Positions 10,869 to 22,600 of a DNA stretch of 64,000 nucleotides are shown here, one piece after another. The number at the start of each line of letters is the position of its first letter. Position 1 is the stretch's first letter. A program made the position numbers and the translations under genes. The stretch comes from Bryoerythrophyllum caledonicum (taxonomy: Eukaryota; Streptophyta; Bryopsida; Pottiales; Pottiaceae), in contig OZ020521.1 of assembly GCA_963971425.1 (NCBI GenBank), positions 3,288,501-3,352,500 of the forward strand, written 5' to 3'. Under the pieces are notes generated by a model. It saw only the letters and a list, made by a program, of their open reading frames with translations. It had not been told where the DNA came from and did no database searches.

Positions 10869-11127
10869 ACGCCTAAATTCTAAAAGTGAAAGAAATAAGT
10901 CCCTTAAATTCTTATATGCAAGAATAGCTTATTATGAAACTTTCATTAGTCAGGATAGGAAATATTTGGATATAGTAGAAACTGAAATAGAGAGATTGAT
11001 TGAACAAGCAAAAGAATGGTTGAGTGAACTTGAGATAGGGGAATTGTTGGCATATTTAGGTTACCCCATAAATAAAGAGAAGGAATTAAACCTATCCATG
11101 GAGGCTCTCCACCTTTGTTCAAGTTAA
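10846..11127 (+). CDS. gypsy leader ORF c (93 aa, paralogue of b and d)
   Basis: Ninety-three codons in a different frame from leader ORF b, overlapping its last 23 nt. It contains ETEIERLIEQAKEWLSELEIG, then LLAYLGYP, then a C-terminal helix ending ALHLC. This order (a Y.....YL...E.EI..LI..A.EWL.E.E.G segment, then a YP turn, then A..LC) is repeated in leader ORF d, so the two are clearly related. No catalytic or metal-binding motif is visible. A small helical oligomerising or nucleic-acid-binding protein is possible but is only a guess. Confidence 0.6.
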   Translation: MEQMRKIERLNSKSERNKSLKFLYARIAYYETFISQDRKYLDIVETEIERLIEQAKEWLSELEIGELLAYLGYPINKEKELNLSMEALHLCSS

Positions 11128-11175
11128 AATTCTTTATAATTCCTTGAAATACCATACAAGTACCCCAATGACAAA

Positions 11176-11460
11176 ATGAACCGAGAGAGTGATCCTTTAT
11201 GTACCCCAGTTAATGGTGGGAAAATAATTAGGAGATTAATCACTACAATTTGTGCGTATCACCGTATAGGACCTTATGATGGGGAATATTTGAAAATAGC
11301 CGAAAGTGAGATAGACCTTTTAATAGGTATAGCCAGTGAATGGTTGGGAGAAAATGAAATGGGAGCCTTATTAACTATGTATAAGTATCCACGAAACATT
11401 GCATGGGAAGTTGAGGGAATGAAGCTTACGGAGGAAGCAATTTATCTTTGTTTAAATTAA
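11176..11460 (+). CDS. gypsy leader ORF d (94 aa, paralogue of b and c)
   Basis: Ninety-four codons, 48 nt after leader ORF c and 58 nt before gag. It shares with leader ORF c the pattern EYLKIAESEIDLLIGIASEWL, ENEMGALL, a K-YP turn, and a C-terminal helix ending AIYLC. About one residue in three looks shared. The three related ORFs most likely arose by tandem duplication inside the retroelement. No known family recognised. Confidence 0.6.
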   Translation: MNRESDPLCTPVNGGKIIRRLITTICAYHRIGPYDGEYLKIAESEIDLLIGIASEWLGENEMGALLTMYKYPRNIAWEVEGMKLTEEAIYLCLN

Positions 11461-11518
11461 AAATTTAAAAATTAAGTTCAGAATAAGGATAAAAATAAAA
11501 AACCTATGGGGATTACTA

Positions 11519-14500
11519 ATGTCAGGAAAAGACAAAGAGAAAAGAGAGAAACAAAAAGTCGAGAGAGCTCAACGTTATAAGAAAAGGGTAGAGAAGAAAC
11601 AACCAACTATAGTGTTAGGAGTACATAATCCTACCTTTAACACTGTTACAACTCTTTCTCCCTTCAAACTAGATGAGGAAATAGAAATAGCCTTAGAAAA
11701 GGCATTGAGACAAACAAAAAGGGAGACAACATATAAAACACTACCCGATCCTCCAAATTCTCCTCAGTCAGACACAAAGACACCACAATTTACCCCAGAA
11801 GAGTTAGTATTTGCAGCCTTAAAAAATCCTAGGAAGAAATATATAGGAAAAAGAAAAGATAAAAAATATACGAGTCACTCTTGTTGTTCTAGTAGCCCGG
11901 AAGAAGTAAATTGGGAGACCCAAAGTGAGAAGGTTTGGTCTAAATCCTTAGAAAAGGAAGGATCCTCAGAAGAGGAAGAAGTGGATGAAAAACCTAACAT
12001 TCATGATCAACAACTTGATGAGTTAGAACGATTGTTTAGAACCCCCATACCCCATTCTTTAATAAATCGTACATATGAAGTAGGTAACTCCTCAGACCAA
12101 ACAAACTTTGAAACTCCCTATCCAAGTCCTTTTGCCCAAGAATTTGAGTCAATACCAATATTTACTCATAGTGAAGCAAAAGAATCTATTGACCATTTTC
12201 TGAATGATAGACCATTGGAAAATGAAGAAGAAAAGCATAAGTTTCGTAAGGAGTTATTAGAAGCTTTTAGTCAAATTCTTAGACCTACCACTTTAAACTT
12301 TGACATACAAGAAGAGATTGACCAAATTAGTGTAGAAGGAGCGGAATTTAAGTATAATCCTATTAAAGAGGAAAAGTTAGATGTAGGTGAGCAAAGTGAG
12401 CCTAAAGAAGGTGAAAGTTTATTTAATAGTGAAAGTAAAGAAGAAGAGCACTCAGAACCACCAGTGCGAGAAGCGAGTCCAGCTGGACTCCCCTCACATA
12501 CTTCCGGGAGGACTTCTCCTTTTGACTCTTCTTCTGCTAGTTCTACCTCTTGCAGGTCCTCATTATCCTCACCACCTTCAACCCCTCCTACTCCAGACGA
12601 CCCTTTTGTTAATCCCCTTGCTATGGCGCATCATAGGATGCTTAATATAGCTCCATTTTCCATATTCTATGGTGACTTGGGAGAAGATCCAGATTCCTAC
12701 TTGGAAAGATTTCAAGTAGTAGCAATAGCTAATAATTTAGCAATTGATAAGTACATCACTAGTTTTCCTGGTAATTTACTAGGGGAAGCTCAGAGGTGGT
12801 ATGCGGCATTAGATCCTCAACCAATAAACTGGGATGCTTTAAAAGAAGCATTTTTGACCAGGTTCAGACCCCAGTCTTATCATAATACTTTGCAGGATCA
12901 GTTACAAAGTTTTCAAATGTATCCCACAGAAACTATAGCCGGATATTATACTCGGCTTAGAAACTTATTGAATAGATGGCGAGATCATAATATGCCAGAA
13001 GCATGGATCACTAATACCTTTACCAGAGGTTTATTAGATCCTATGTGTATATACCAGGTTAAACTTTCCAACCCGGCAAATTTAAATGCAGCATATGAAG
13101 CTGCTAGAAATTGGGAAGCTGGTATGCAGCGATCTAATATGTTGTTACAAACAAAAAGAATTCCATATCAGGATCCATATCTTTTACCTGTATCTACTCA
13201 ATATGGGATGGATAATAGTGGAAGAGATTATTATCCTAGGTCAATATCCAGTCAACCCCAATTAACTATACAAGGACCACCTCATCCTAGAGAGCAACAA
13301 CTTGCGTTGATGCTTCCTAGTCATGAGGAAAATGAGCTACAAGCCTTACAAAAACAATTTAGAGAATTGTCAGTCCAAGTTAATGAAGGTAGAAATAAGC
13401 GACCTAAGGCTACTAATCAACGAACTAATATTTGGTGTAGTAATTCTAAGGGACATGGACACTTGGCCACCGAGTGTAAATATCCAATAGGAGGAACACC
13501 TAAGCTTAAATGTGCTTATTGCGGTGCTAAGGGCCATGATATAACTACTTGTAGAAATATCAAGGAAGTAAAGGCCCTAGTACAAGAGCAACCTTCTCAA
13601 AATAATAACAAAAAACAACCTTATAGAATTACATCCAAACAACCTTTTACAAGACCAGGAAACAATAATAACCATCCGAGAGGAAATAATGGTTATAGTC
13701 AACACCAAGTTTGGAGAGGACCTAACCAAGATAGAAACAAAGAAGTAGTATGTTATAGATGTGGAGAGCCAGGTCATTATTCTAGGGAATGCACAAATGC
13801 ACGTCAACAAGTTGGTTTTAATCCCTTATGTGGAAGATGCGGGCAAACGGGGCATGTTTCTACCTTTTGCACAGCCATAATTACTGAGTTTCCTAATGTT
13901 AGGAAACAAGTTCAAATTCAAGAAGTAGAGTCTTCTAATACTAGAAATGTAAACTATATGGCAATTGATACACCTCAAGATGTCTTTATCACGAGATCAC
14001 AAGCCAAGAAGGCCCTTGAAAAAGAACCCGTTAGTAGTTCAGAGAGTGATTATAGCAAAGTAAAACTTAATCCTGTGCTTGCTAGAGATATGCCAACTAT
14101 ACTAAAAAGACCAGAAATTCTTAAACCATCACCACAAATAATAGAAATAACAAATAGTGATTCTCAGGAAAATCCTACTCAAGTACCTATAACACCTTCT
14201 TCGCCAGAAAAAATTGTACCTATAATTCCAAATGTGGAAAAACCAAGTACTTCCATGAAACCGTTGGAACAACCTACTTTTTATAAGCCTTCAAAAAAGA
14301 TAATGAAAGAATCATCTATGTCTTTAAAAAAGAGAAAACATAATAGAATTATGAGATTAGCAGTGGATATGCATCCATATGATATTCTCACAGATTTAGA
14401 TAGATTACAACCTCAAATTTCTTTGAGACAATTACTTGCATTGTCACCTTATTGTAAGAATGAGTTAACCTCTTCTCTAATTAGAAAGAGAGCAAAAATA

Positions 14501-14746
14501 CAAGAGGAGGACAATGTAAAAAAAACTAAACAAAAAATAAATAAGGAAACAAGTAAATCTCAACCCGAAATTGTGAACGTTCATGATATCTCTCTAGATC
14601 CAGGTGCACCTACAGTCGATGTAATTATAGATGGAACTTTAATTGATGGAGCCCAAATTGATAGTGGGAGTAGTGTCAACCTTATGAGTGTTGATACTAT
14701 GGAAGAGTTAGGCATAACTACCATAGCACCTACTCCTATTATTTAA
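11519..14746 (+). CDS. gag: gypsy Gag with start of aspartic protease (1,075 aa)
   Basis: Structural protein of the particle. Residues 1-370 are charged and low-complexity, with acidic Ser/Glu blocks and a Pro/Ser-rich stretch near 325-365. The retrotransposon Gag domain lies at about 378-570 (EAQRWYAALDP, then WDALKEAFLTRFRP). Four CCHC-like zinc knuckles follow from about residue 639. The first (CSNSKGHGHLATEC) has Ser in place of its second Cys. The others (CAYCGAKGHDITTC, CYRCGEPGHYSREC, CGRCGQTGHVSTFC) are intact. The retroviral-type protease begins near the C-terminus with its catalytic motif in QIDSGSSVNLMS. The frame then ends at a TAA (14744-14746) inside the protease. The remainder continues in the -1 frame from about 14747, so a one-base loss in the T run at about 14742-14744 is the simplest explanation. 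Confidence 0.9.
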   Translation: MSGKDKEKREKQKVERAQRYKKRVEKKQPTIVLGVHNPTFNTVTTLSPFKLDEEIEIALEKALRQTKRETTYKTLPDPPNSPQSDTKTPQFTPEELVFAALKNPRKKYIGKRKDKKYTSHSCCSSSPEEVNWETQSEKVWSKSLEKEGSSEEEEVDEKPNIHDQQLDELERLFRTPIPHSLINRTYEVGNSSDQTNFETPYPSPFAQEFESIPIFTHSEAKESIDHFLNDRPLENEEEKHKFRKELLEAFSQILRPTTLNFDIQEEIDQISVEGAEFKYNPIKEEKLDVGEQSEPKEGESLFNSESKEEEHSEPPVREASPAGLPSHTSGRTSPFDSSSASSTSCRSSLSSPPSTPPTPDDPFVNPLAMAHHRMLNIAPFSIFYGDLGEDPDSYLERFQVVAIANNLAIDKYITSFPGNLLGEAQRWYAALDPQPINWDALKEAFLTRFRPQSYHNTLQDQLQSFQMYPTETIAGYYTRLRNLLNRWRDHNMPEAWITNTFTRGLLDPMCIYQVKLSNPANLNAAYEAARNWEAGMQRSNMLLQTKRIPYQDPYLLPVSTQYGMDNSGRDYYPRSISSQPQLTIQGPPHPREQQLALMLPSHEENELQALQKQFRELSVQVNEGRNKRPKATNQRTNIWCSNSKGHGHLATECKYPIGGTPKLKCAYCGAKGHDITTCRNIKEVKALVQEQPSQNNNKKQPYRITSKQPFTRPGNNNNHPRGNNGYSQHQVWRGPNQDRNKEVVCYRCGEPGHYSRECTNARQQVGFNPLCGRCGQTGHVSTFCTAIITEFPNVRKQVQIQEVESSNTRNVNYMAIDTPQDVFITRSQAKKALEKEPVSSSESDYSKVKLNPVLARDMPTILKRPEILKPSPQIIEITNSDSQENPTQVPITPSSPEKIVPIIPNVEKPSTSMKPLEQPTFYKPSKKIMKESSMSLKKRKHNRIMRLAVDMHPYDILTDLDRLQPQISLRQLLALSPYCKNELTSSLIRKRAKIQEEDNVKKTKQKINKETSKSQPEIVNVHDISLDPGAPTVDVIIDGTLIDGAQIDSGSSVNLMSVDTMEELGITTIAPTPII

Positions 14747-14748
14747 GA

Positions 14749-17700
14749 ATGGCCGATCAAAGTAGAGTCAAACCTTTGGGAAAATTGATACAATTAAATA
14801 CAATAATTGGTGGAATTGATTATAAAATTGACTATATTGTCTTTAAGGTGAGTGAGTCTATTTCTACATATCCTATTCTCCTTGGCAGACCTTGGTTGTC
14901 ATTAGCTAAAGCCAAGGACGATTGGGGCAAGGGAACTTTGACAATTGGGAAGGGCAAAAGTAAAATTATTCTTCCCATGTTTCCTGCAAACTATCATGGT
15001 GAGACTCAAGATGATGCTTCAGATTGGACTACTGATCCCAACTCAGAATCTGAGCCTGAAGATACTAATGTTATCCAGGACATGCCTACGTTTAAAGGCT
15101 TAGGTCCTGGAGAGTATTTTGTCCCTCCCAGTCAAGTTGATGACTCGGATGCAGCTATTGAAGCATGGCAAAATGCTCCTATTTTTAACATTACTACTGA
15201 GGGAGAGTCAGATAAAGGAATTCCTTATGTGTCAGACTCGGATGAGTTGCTAGGTGATAAGAAAACACCTAATGTTCGACCTTTAGTAAAAAATACTATC
15301 GAAATAAATTTAGACACTACGGAAGATCCTAAGCCTATTAAAATATATGATGAATTAAGTTCTAAAGAATGTGAAGAATGGTTGGAATTCTTTAAGAAGG
15401 AGAAAGACGCCTTTGCTTGGACTTATAAAGACTTGAAAGGCATACCTCCTGATGGTTGTCAACATCGAATTATCCTAGAAGCGGATGCTAAACCTATTAG
15501 GCAAAGGCAATATAGGATGAACCCAAAGTATTCTCTAATGGTTAAAGAGGAAATTGATAAATTACTGGAGTGTAATTTCATTTATCCCGTGCCATTTAGT
15601 GAGTGGGTGTCACCTATTGTCATAGTACCTAAATAGAATGGTAAGATCCGTATTTGTCAGGATTTTCGACAGTTGAATAAAGCCACTAAGAAAGATTTCT
15701 TTCCTTTACCATTTTCTGATGCAGTCCTAGATGGTGTAGCGGGTCATGAATGTTATTCCTTCCTTGATGGATTCTCGGGTTATAATCAAGTGCAGATTGC
15801 CCCAGAAGATAAACCATTGACCACTTTCACTACGGACTGGGGGACTTTTGCATATAATGTCATGCCATTTGGATTGTGCAATGCTCCGGCAACATTCCAA
15901 AGAGTTATGACTCAAGCCTTCACAAAATATCTTAGAAAATTTATGGAGATATTTTTAGATGATTTTTGTGTGTTTGGTTCTAAGAAAGATCATGCACAAA
16001 ATTTAAAGAAATGTTTTGATCAATGTAGAAAGTATGGCATCTCCATAAATGCTGCTAAGTCTGAGTTTGCTACTGTATGTGGTAAATTATTAGGTCATGT
16101 TGTTTCAAAAGAGGGAATATCGGTTGACCCAGACAAAGTAGACATTATTATTAAAATGGAAATTCCCAAACATCTCACGGGACTAAAAGGCTTTCTAGGT
16201 GCAACAGGTTATTATAGAAGATTTATTTATAAGTTTGCTTTTATAGCAGCACCTTTGAATGTCTTAACAAAACAAACTTTACTACCGGGGGTATGGACAG
16301 ATGATTGCACTAAAGCTTTTAACAAGTTAAAACGTCGTCTTAGTAAAGCACCTGTTCTAATTCCCCCAGATTGGACAAAACCCTTTGAAGTATATGTTGA
16401 TGCTTCTAATGTGGCAATTGGAAGTGTGTTAAGCCAGAAAGATTCCAAAGGTCATGATAGACCAATTTACTTTGCAAGTAGACAGTTGAGTGCCCCAGAA
16501 AGGAACTATTCTGTAACTGAAAGAGAAGGTCTTGGCATGATTTTCTCTGTTCAAAAATATAGACATTATTTATTGGGATATAAATTCACTTTTCATATTG
16601 ATCATGATGCCTTGAAGTATATGATCAATAAGCCTCAATTAAGTGGTCGAATTGCAAGGTGGGTTTTGCTATTACAAGAGTTTGATTTTACCATTAATGT
16701 CAGACCGGGGAAAATACATCAAAATGCGGATTTTTTATCAAGACTTAGTGAAACTATAAATCCACAGTCCATAGATGATAACTTTCCAGATGCACACATA
16801 TTTTCTGTTAAAGAGGGTGTGGAGGTACTTGATGTAATTCCTAAAGAATATGCCGACATCATCTACTATTTAACTAAGGCTACTTTTCCTACTGAATACA
16901 CTAGCAAAGATAAAACTAAACTAGTCCATCAATCTTTGCCTTACACCATGATTAGTGGTGTTCTCTATAAGCGAGGCAAAGATGATGTACTTCGACGATG
17001 TGTAAATCCTAGTGAAGTATCTATGATTTTAGTAGGATGTCATGATGATGTCTGCGGAGGGCATTTTGCGGGTTGGGCTACTGCTCAAAAAGCATTGCGA
17101 GCAGGCTATTGGTGGCCCACACTTTTTGCCGATGCCACTAATTATGTTAAAAAATGTGATCCTTGTCAGCGAGTTGGTAAACCGACAGCCACTAAGGCTA
17201 TGCCATTAACACCAATTTTAGCACAAATTCCTTTTGAAAAATGGGGAATTGACTTTGTAGGTCCTATTAAACCACCTAGTCGTGAGGGTCAAAAACGCTA
17301 TATCTTGGTTGCAACCGAATATGTGACTAAGTGGGTAGAGGCCCTTGCCACTAGAACTGATGACGCAGACACTGTGGCAAAATTCATTTATGAACATATC
17401 ATCACTAGATTTGGGTGTCCGAAAGAAATTGTAAGTGATAGAGGGACTCATTTCATCAATGATACTATTGAGAAAATGTTGCAAAAGTAATTTATTAAGC
17501 ACCGTAAGTCGTCACCCTATCACCCTAGAGCTAATGGACAAACTGAGAAGTCTAATGGTATTCTCTGCAAGATTATCACTAAGACATTACAAGGCAATGC
17601 ATCTAATTGGGATTATGAGTTGAATAATGCATTATGGGCATATAGATGTACAATAAAAACTACAACTAAAGCAACCCCTTTCCAATTAGTATATGGATTG

Positions 17701-18096
17701 GAAGCTATGCTCCCGATAGAAGTGGCATTACCTTCTCTACGCGTGGCAATTTCTAAAAGATTAGATGATGAACAATCTCTAAGAGAAAGATTAGATAATC
17801 TAGAACGTCTAGATGAAATTAGAGGTCAAGCCTACATGAATATGGAAGCTATAAAAAAACAAAGGAAAACTTATTATGATAGTAAATTACAACCAAAAAC
17901 TCTAAAAGAAAATGATTTAGTCTTACTCTATGACAGTCGATTCCAGAAATTTCCAGGAAAATTTAAAATGAGATGGTTTGGACCATACAAAATACTTAAA
18001 TCTTATCCTAATGGTTCTATGGAATTACAAGATTTTGCAGGTAATGTGCATGCAACACGCTATAATGGCTACAGGCTCAAAAAGTACGTCACTTGA
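14749..18096 (+). pseudogene. pol: gypsy Pol: protease end, RT, RNase H, integrase, with two in-frame stops
   Basis: A single frame of 1,115 codons with a TAG at 15634-15636 in the reverse transcriptase and a TAA at 17488-17490 in the integrase. Domains in order: protease C-terminus (ILLGRPWLS); RT with PIRQRQYRMNP, the stop just after SPIVIVPK, then ICQDFRQLNK, MPFGLCNAPATFQR and the catalytic FLDDF box; RNase H with DASNVAIGSVLSQ and TEREGLG; integrase with an H/C zinc region ending CDPCQR, the DDE core (WGIDFVGP, IVSDRGTHF, and the third acid in NGQTEK), and a C-terminal GPYKI...G..ELQD segment. No chromodomain is present. Both stops can be read as C-to-T changes of Gln codons, but other origins are equally possible for the RT one (Lys to stop) and the integrase one. 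Confidence 0.92.
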
Positions 18097-19620
18097 GGGC
18101 AAGTTACCTTTTAAAAGAGGGGGGCTACACCCCTACTTAAAGGAAATTTTAAGAAAATCTTAAGAAAGAATTTTTAAGTAGTCCGGAACGACACTAAACT
18201 ACCAAAGGGAAAGTGTAAAATTTTGTGTTTTAAGTCATAGTTAATTTATGATCATTCATAAAAAATATTCACAAAAAACTTTCTTGAGAGAAACCTTGTC
18301 ATAAGGTATTATTGAAAAAAATAAAATTCAAAAATAAAAATTCTTAAGAGCTAAATCATTTTGCATAAAGGAACAGTACTTAAGAAGTCATCTCAAGTTA
18401 AGTCACAGAATTAAGATCATAAGTGTAATGTCATGCCAGTTGTCTTAAGAACTTAAGTGCTCTTAAAGACAGAGTTGTCTTAAAGAACTTAAGCTGTCTT
18501 AAAACACTCAAGAGACGTCAGATCTGCAGTCGCCTTAAGAACTCAAAATAGTCTTAAAGACACAAGTGACTTAAGAACTTGAGTTGTCTTATCAAATTTG
18601 AGAAGATGTCAGAACTCCAGAACTTGAGTAGACACCTTAAGACAGTAAGTCTAGGGTTGTCCCTGAAGTTCATCTTAAAAAGTAAAGTTGGGAAACAACA
18701 ATAAACTTAAGCAAGGAGATGCCTTAAGACAGAAATAAGCCGAAGCAAATTATGGAAAATGGAAAAACTTAAGAAAATAAAAATGATGATTAAGTTGGTA
18801 GGAAATCTGTGAGAAGCGACCTTGTCATAAAGTGGAGAAATCTCATCATGTTGAAAGATCAAATTAAAGTGCCATGGAAGAGACAAAAGTGGACACTTCA
18901 CTCGAGGGAACAATAATCAATCACGTAAAAAAGATCATTGCCATGACTTGAAAAACGTGATGATAAGGACGAGTGGGGGCGAGACTTAAAACCAAGTGGC
19001 AAACTTGATGAGCCGTTAAGAAAACGAGCTGCCAAACTTGGCTATGGCTCATCAGAGAGAATTCACAAGTGCATTGTTCAGTTGCCGAAGCAGAGTCGAG
19101 AGGTTAGTTTGCATTGTTGAGAGTAAGAGTGTATCGTGAAGAATTGTTGCAAAGCTGTGAGTTTTGTGAGACTCTGCGTCGGGGAAGCGAAGTGTCATCA
19201 AGAGCGAAGGCAGAGGTCGTCACACGTTCTGGTGGTAAGTTCGTCGTTTAAGTCATGCTGAATGTGAGTTCACAGAATTGTTGGATTATGCCATGTCGTT
19301 GTGAATAAGGTTGCTTAAGACAACAGAATTCAACTGATCTTCCTTGCTAAGGTATGAGATTAATGGAATAAAATTTACTAAGAGTAGATAACTATCTACG
19401 AGAGTAAAATCAAAGAGTTTGTTAAAGAAAATCAAGAAACGGAATAACCGTTGTAACCACCTTGCATGTAATCTTAAGACATAAGTCTGCACAGATGATA
19501 GGGAATTCTATGAGTGTAGATGCATGTCTTAAGAGTGTTCGTAGCGTGAAGAAGATTGCAAAAACGAAATAGACATTGTAGGGGAAAGAGCTTTGCTTTG
19601 TTGTTAAAGACAGGTGCAAA
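18097..19620 (+). other. gypsy spacer between pol and accessory ORF
   Basis: No coding sequence recognised. From about 18150 to 19030 the sequence is packed with CTTAAG and near-variants (CTTAAA, TTTAAG), as in the LTRs. From about 19000 the base composition turns GC-richer towards the accessory ORF. The stretch may hold the promoter or splice acceptor that expresses the downstream ORF, but I see no decisive signal. Confidence 0.6.
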
Positions 19621-22600
19621 ATGGTGAATCCAAATTCACAGAGTGGCGTTGGTTGTAAGAGAACAGCAGATAGAGAAATCAAGATGAGCCAGAAACGGAA
19701 AACGAAGAAGGATTTCGAGATCGATCCTTCTCCGCTGAGGGAGTTGCCAAAGAAGGTGTATGAGGGCAACCGCAAGAATTTGGAGAAGGCAGGTCTCCTG
19801 CAATTCATCGAGCAGCAATGGCCGGAGGCGGATCTACCGCGAGTGCTGGCTTTCATGCTGAACTCCAAGCGAGGCGCACAAGACGAATTTTTGATCAACG
19901 GTGAAGTGGTTCGCTTCGACGTCGAGGTCGTCCAGCAGCATTGCCCAAGCTTGCCAAAGACGGGACCTACGCTGGTGGGATTGCCTTTGCTAACCAAGAC
20001 TGAGCTCAGTTGGGTGTTCGAGAAGCCAGACGACGCCAAGGTGGGACGGGGATATTCGATCAGGAAGGCCAAGGCTTCGTGGAAGGAATGGCTGAAATTT
20101 ATCAACCTTCGACTCTTGATGGCTTTCGATGGAACGGAGGTATTATCACCCAGCGCATTGGCTGCAGCGTACAAGAGCTGGAATGGAGAGCGACTCAATT
20201 GGTCCAAGATCATGTACGCGCATCTCCGACTGGAGCTAGCAGGGAAGAATACCCGCCACAACATCTTCTTTCATGGGACCACGTACTTCTCAGCAATCTG
20301 TCCCCCACTGAGGAAGAGCTTGACTGGAGGAGCACAGGAGGTGGATGAAGAATCAGGGAGGAGTTCCAAGAAGAAGAGATTGCGCAAGATGGTGGAGGAA
20401 CCGGAGGAAGAAGAGGAACCGGAAGAGGCTTCTGAAGAAGAAGAAGACGTAGGAGATGAAGACATGACCAGCCCAGCAAGGGAGGACGCAGAAGAGGAGA
20501 TGCCAGGGTCACCTGAAGCCCCTGCACCAGCGAAAGACAAGGGGAAGAAACAATTGGCGGAAGTGCAGAAGAAGAAGGTGAAGCCCCCGATCTCCACTGG
20601 AGGTGTCTTGAGTATCACCTCAGGACAGGAACCACGTCCACCAGCAGCAGCGAAGCTGTCCAAGACACCATCCAAGCAGATTGTTCCGTACGCTGCTCCC
20701 GAGGTTGCCACAATGGAGGACCCTGAAGATGAAGCTCCTCTCAAGCGAACAGAGAAGAGATCGCAGGGGGCAGATAGCACCAAACAGGGTGAGGTTTGGG
20801 AGTTGAACAAGGCGAATCTCGAGCTGATGGTGATCCAGAAGGATGATCTCGTAGCTCAATACCAAGCCACCAACAAGGACATCTTGTTGGCCAAAGATCA
20901 GATGCAGAAGGACTTCCAACGCGAGAAGCTCCGGCTAGAGAAGGCGCTCTTGGAAGCAGAGCGAGCTAAAGAATTGCTGGACAGGGAGCGAGGTGAGCTG
21001 CGAGGGAAGTTGGCCCAAACAACTGAAGAAGTTCAGCGCTGGGAGACCTTGTGCAACGAACAAACCACTAAGGCACAGCGATGCGAGGAGTTGCAGAAGA
21101 AGCTGAGCCACATGGAGCAGGAGTACCATCGCCTCAAGGCGGAGTCGGAGAAGGAAAATTCAGCTCCAACTGGAGACAAGGAAGCATAGGTGCGAGATTG
21201 GCACACGCTGCAAGAAGAGCTCCGGCAAGCTTCCGGGAGTGCTGCCCACTGGAAGGATCTCCACACTGCGAAGGAACGACAAGTTGAAGAATACTTGCTC
21301 GAGATTGAGAGTCTTAAGACTCAACACCAGCTGGTGAAGGAGCAGTATCAGGCTGAGAAGAATCTGGCGAAGGAGTTGGCGACATCGCTAGCACAACAGA
21401 AGAGAGAGGTGCAGGCGAGCAGGGAAGCGTCGACCGTAGCTACGCCCGACTCTTCACAGGTAGCAGAGTGGGAAGAGAAAGTACGAGATGTCACCGAAGC
21501 TAATGCCCGGTTGACTGCACAGACGACCACAGATAGAGGAGTGAAGAGCAAACTCCAAGAGGCAATTTGGCGTCAGGACTTACATAGTCCGCCAACCTTT
21601 GCACTCTTCAGAGCTTACGAGTTGCAAAGGAATGCTTGTTTCAACATGATGTGCTTGAGCGCTGGAGACAAGCTGAGCCGGGCGGAATTCCAAAACCTGT
21701 GGACTGCAGCGGCGAACTTCGCCAACATGCAGAATTTGATCTGCGAAATGATCGTGAGGTAGGACCTTCAACTGGAGGACGCCAGACAGTTGTTGGTGCC
21801 GATTGGTGATATTGGAGCCAGAGTGCTACTATATTATTGGCACTTGGAGGGGCAGCTGCAGATGTGGAGGCAGTATGATCAACCAGATGTAGCTCAACAA
21901 ATGGTAGTCATTCCTGAGGTTGATCTTAAGACCATTCCCCTCTCCTCGGACTACCTGGGAGAATGGAAGAACCAGATGGAGAAGCTGACGAAGCTATTAC
22001 AAAATGAGCAGAGCTTTGTGGGATGCATGACTCAAGTCCAGGAGCGCGAGGACTTGGCTCAGCGAGGTGAGATCACCATGGGGCAGTATCTCTACGCCAA
22101 GGTCCGAGCTCACCACCGACTTAAGCGTGCGATCGAGGGAGCAAAGAAGAAAACGGTGGATGTGGCAGATGCGGTTCAGATGGCCACTTTCATGTCACCC
22201 CCTCCAGATTATAAACACACGATCTGGGGAGGCTTGCCACTACCAGTGACCGGATCGTTGAACAAGCAACGATTTCTCGGAGAATACGAGAATCTGTTTA
22301 ACAGCGAGGAGGAGGTGCCATTTCCCTCATGGCAAGCCATAGATTGGCTGTTGGAGGACTTTGGCTTGTCACCGCAGGTCTGGAGACAGTGGGATCAACT
22401 ATATCCCAAGGTATCCTAGACGTGGTCAACGGTGCCACCAGCAGCAATCACGATGAGCTACCACTAGTGTCCCTTGAAGGGATATCGGCGTTACAAGTGG
22501 GTGCCCTGGAGTAAGCTCGACACAGTGCCTTACAACTGGCCACAGATTCCAGGGAATTTTTCTTCTCCCCAGGAATGCAGTGATTCCTATCGAGCCTTTT

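Noticed and set aside
14735-14755. Programmed -1 frameshift joining gag and pol of the gypsy element
   Set aside because: The overlap has the right direction, but the codons before the TAA (CCT ATT ATT) do not form a standard slippery heptamer, and the break falls inside the protease. A one-base loss in the T run is simpler. Comparison with other copies would settle it.
20271-20810. Minus-strand 179-codon Ser-rich frame at 20.3-20.8 kb
   Set aside because: Low-complexity Ser/Gly runs mirror the acidic Glu/Asp codons of the plus-strand accessory ORF. No independent support.
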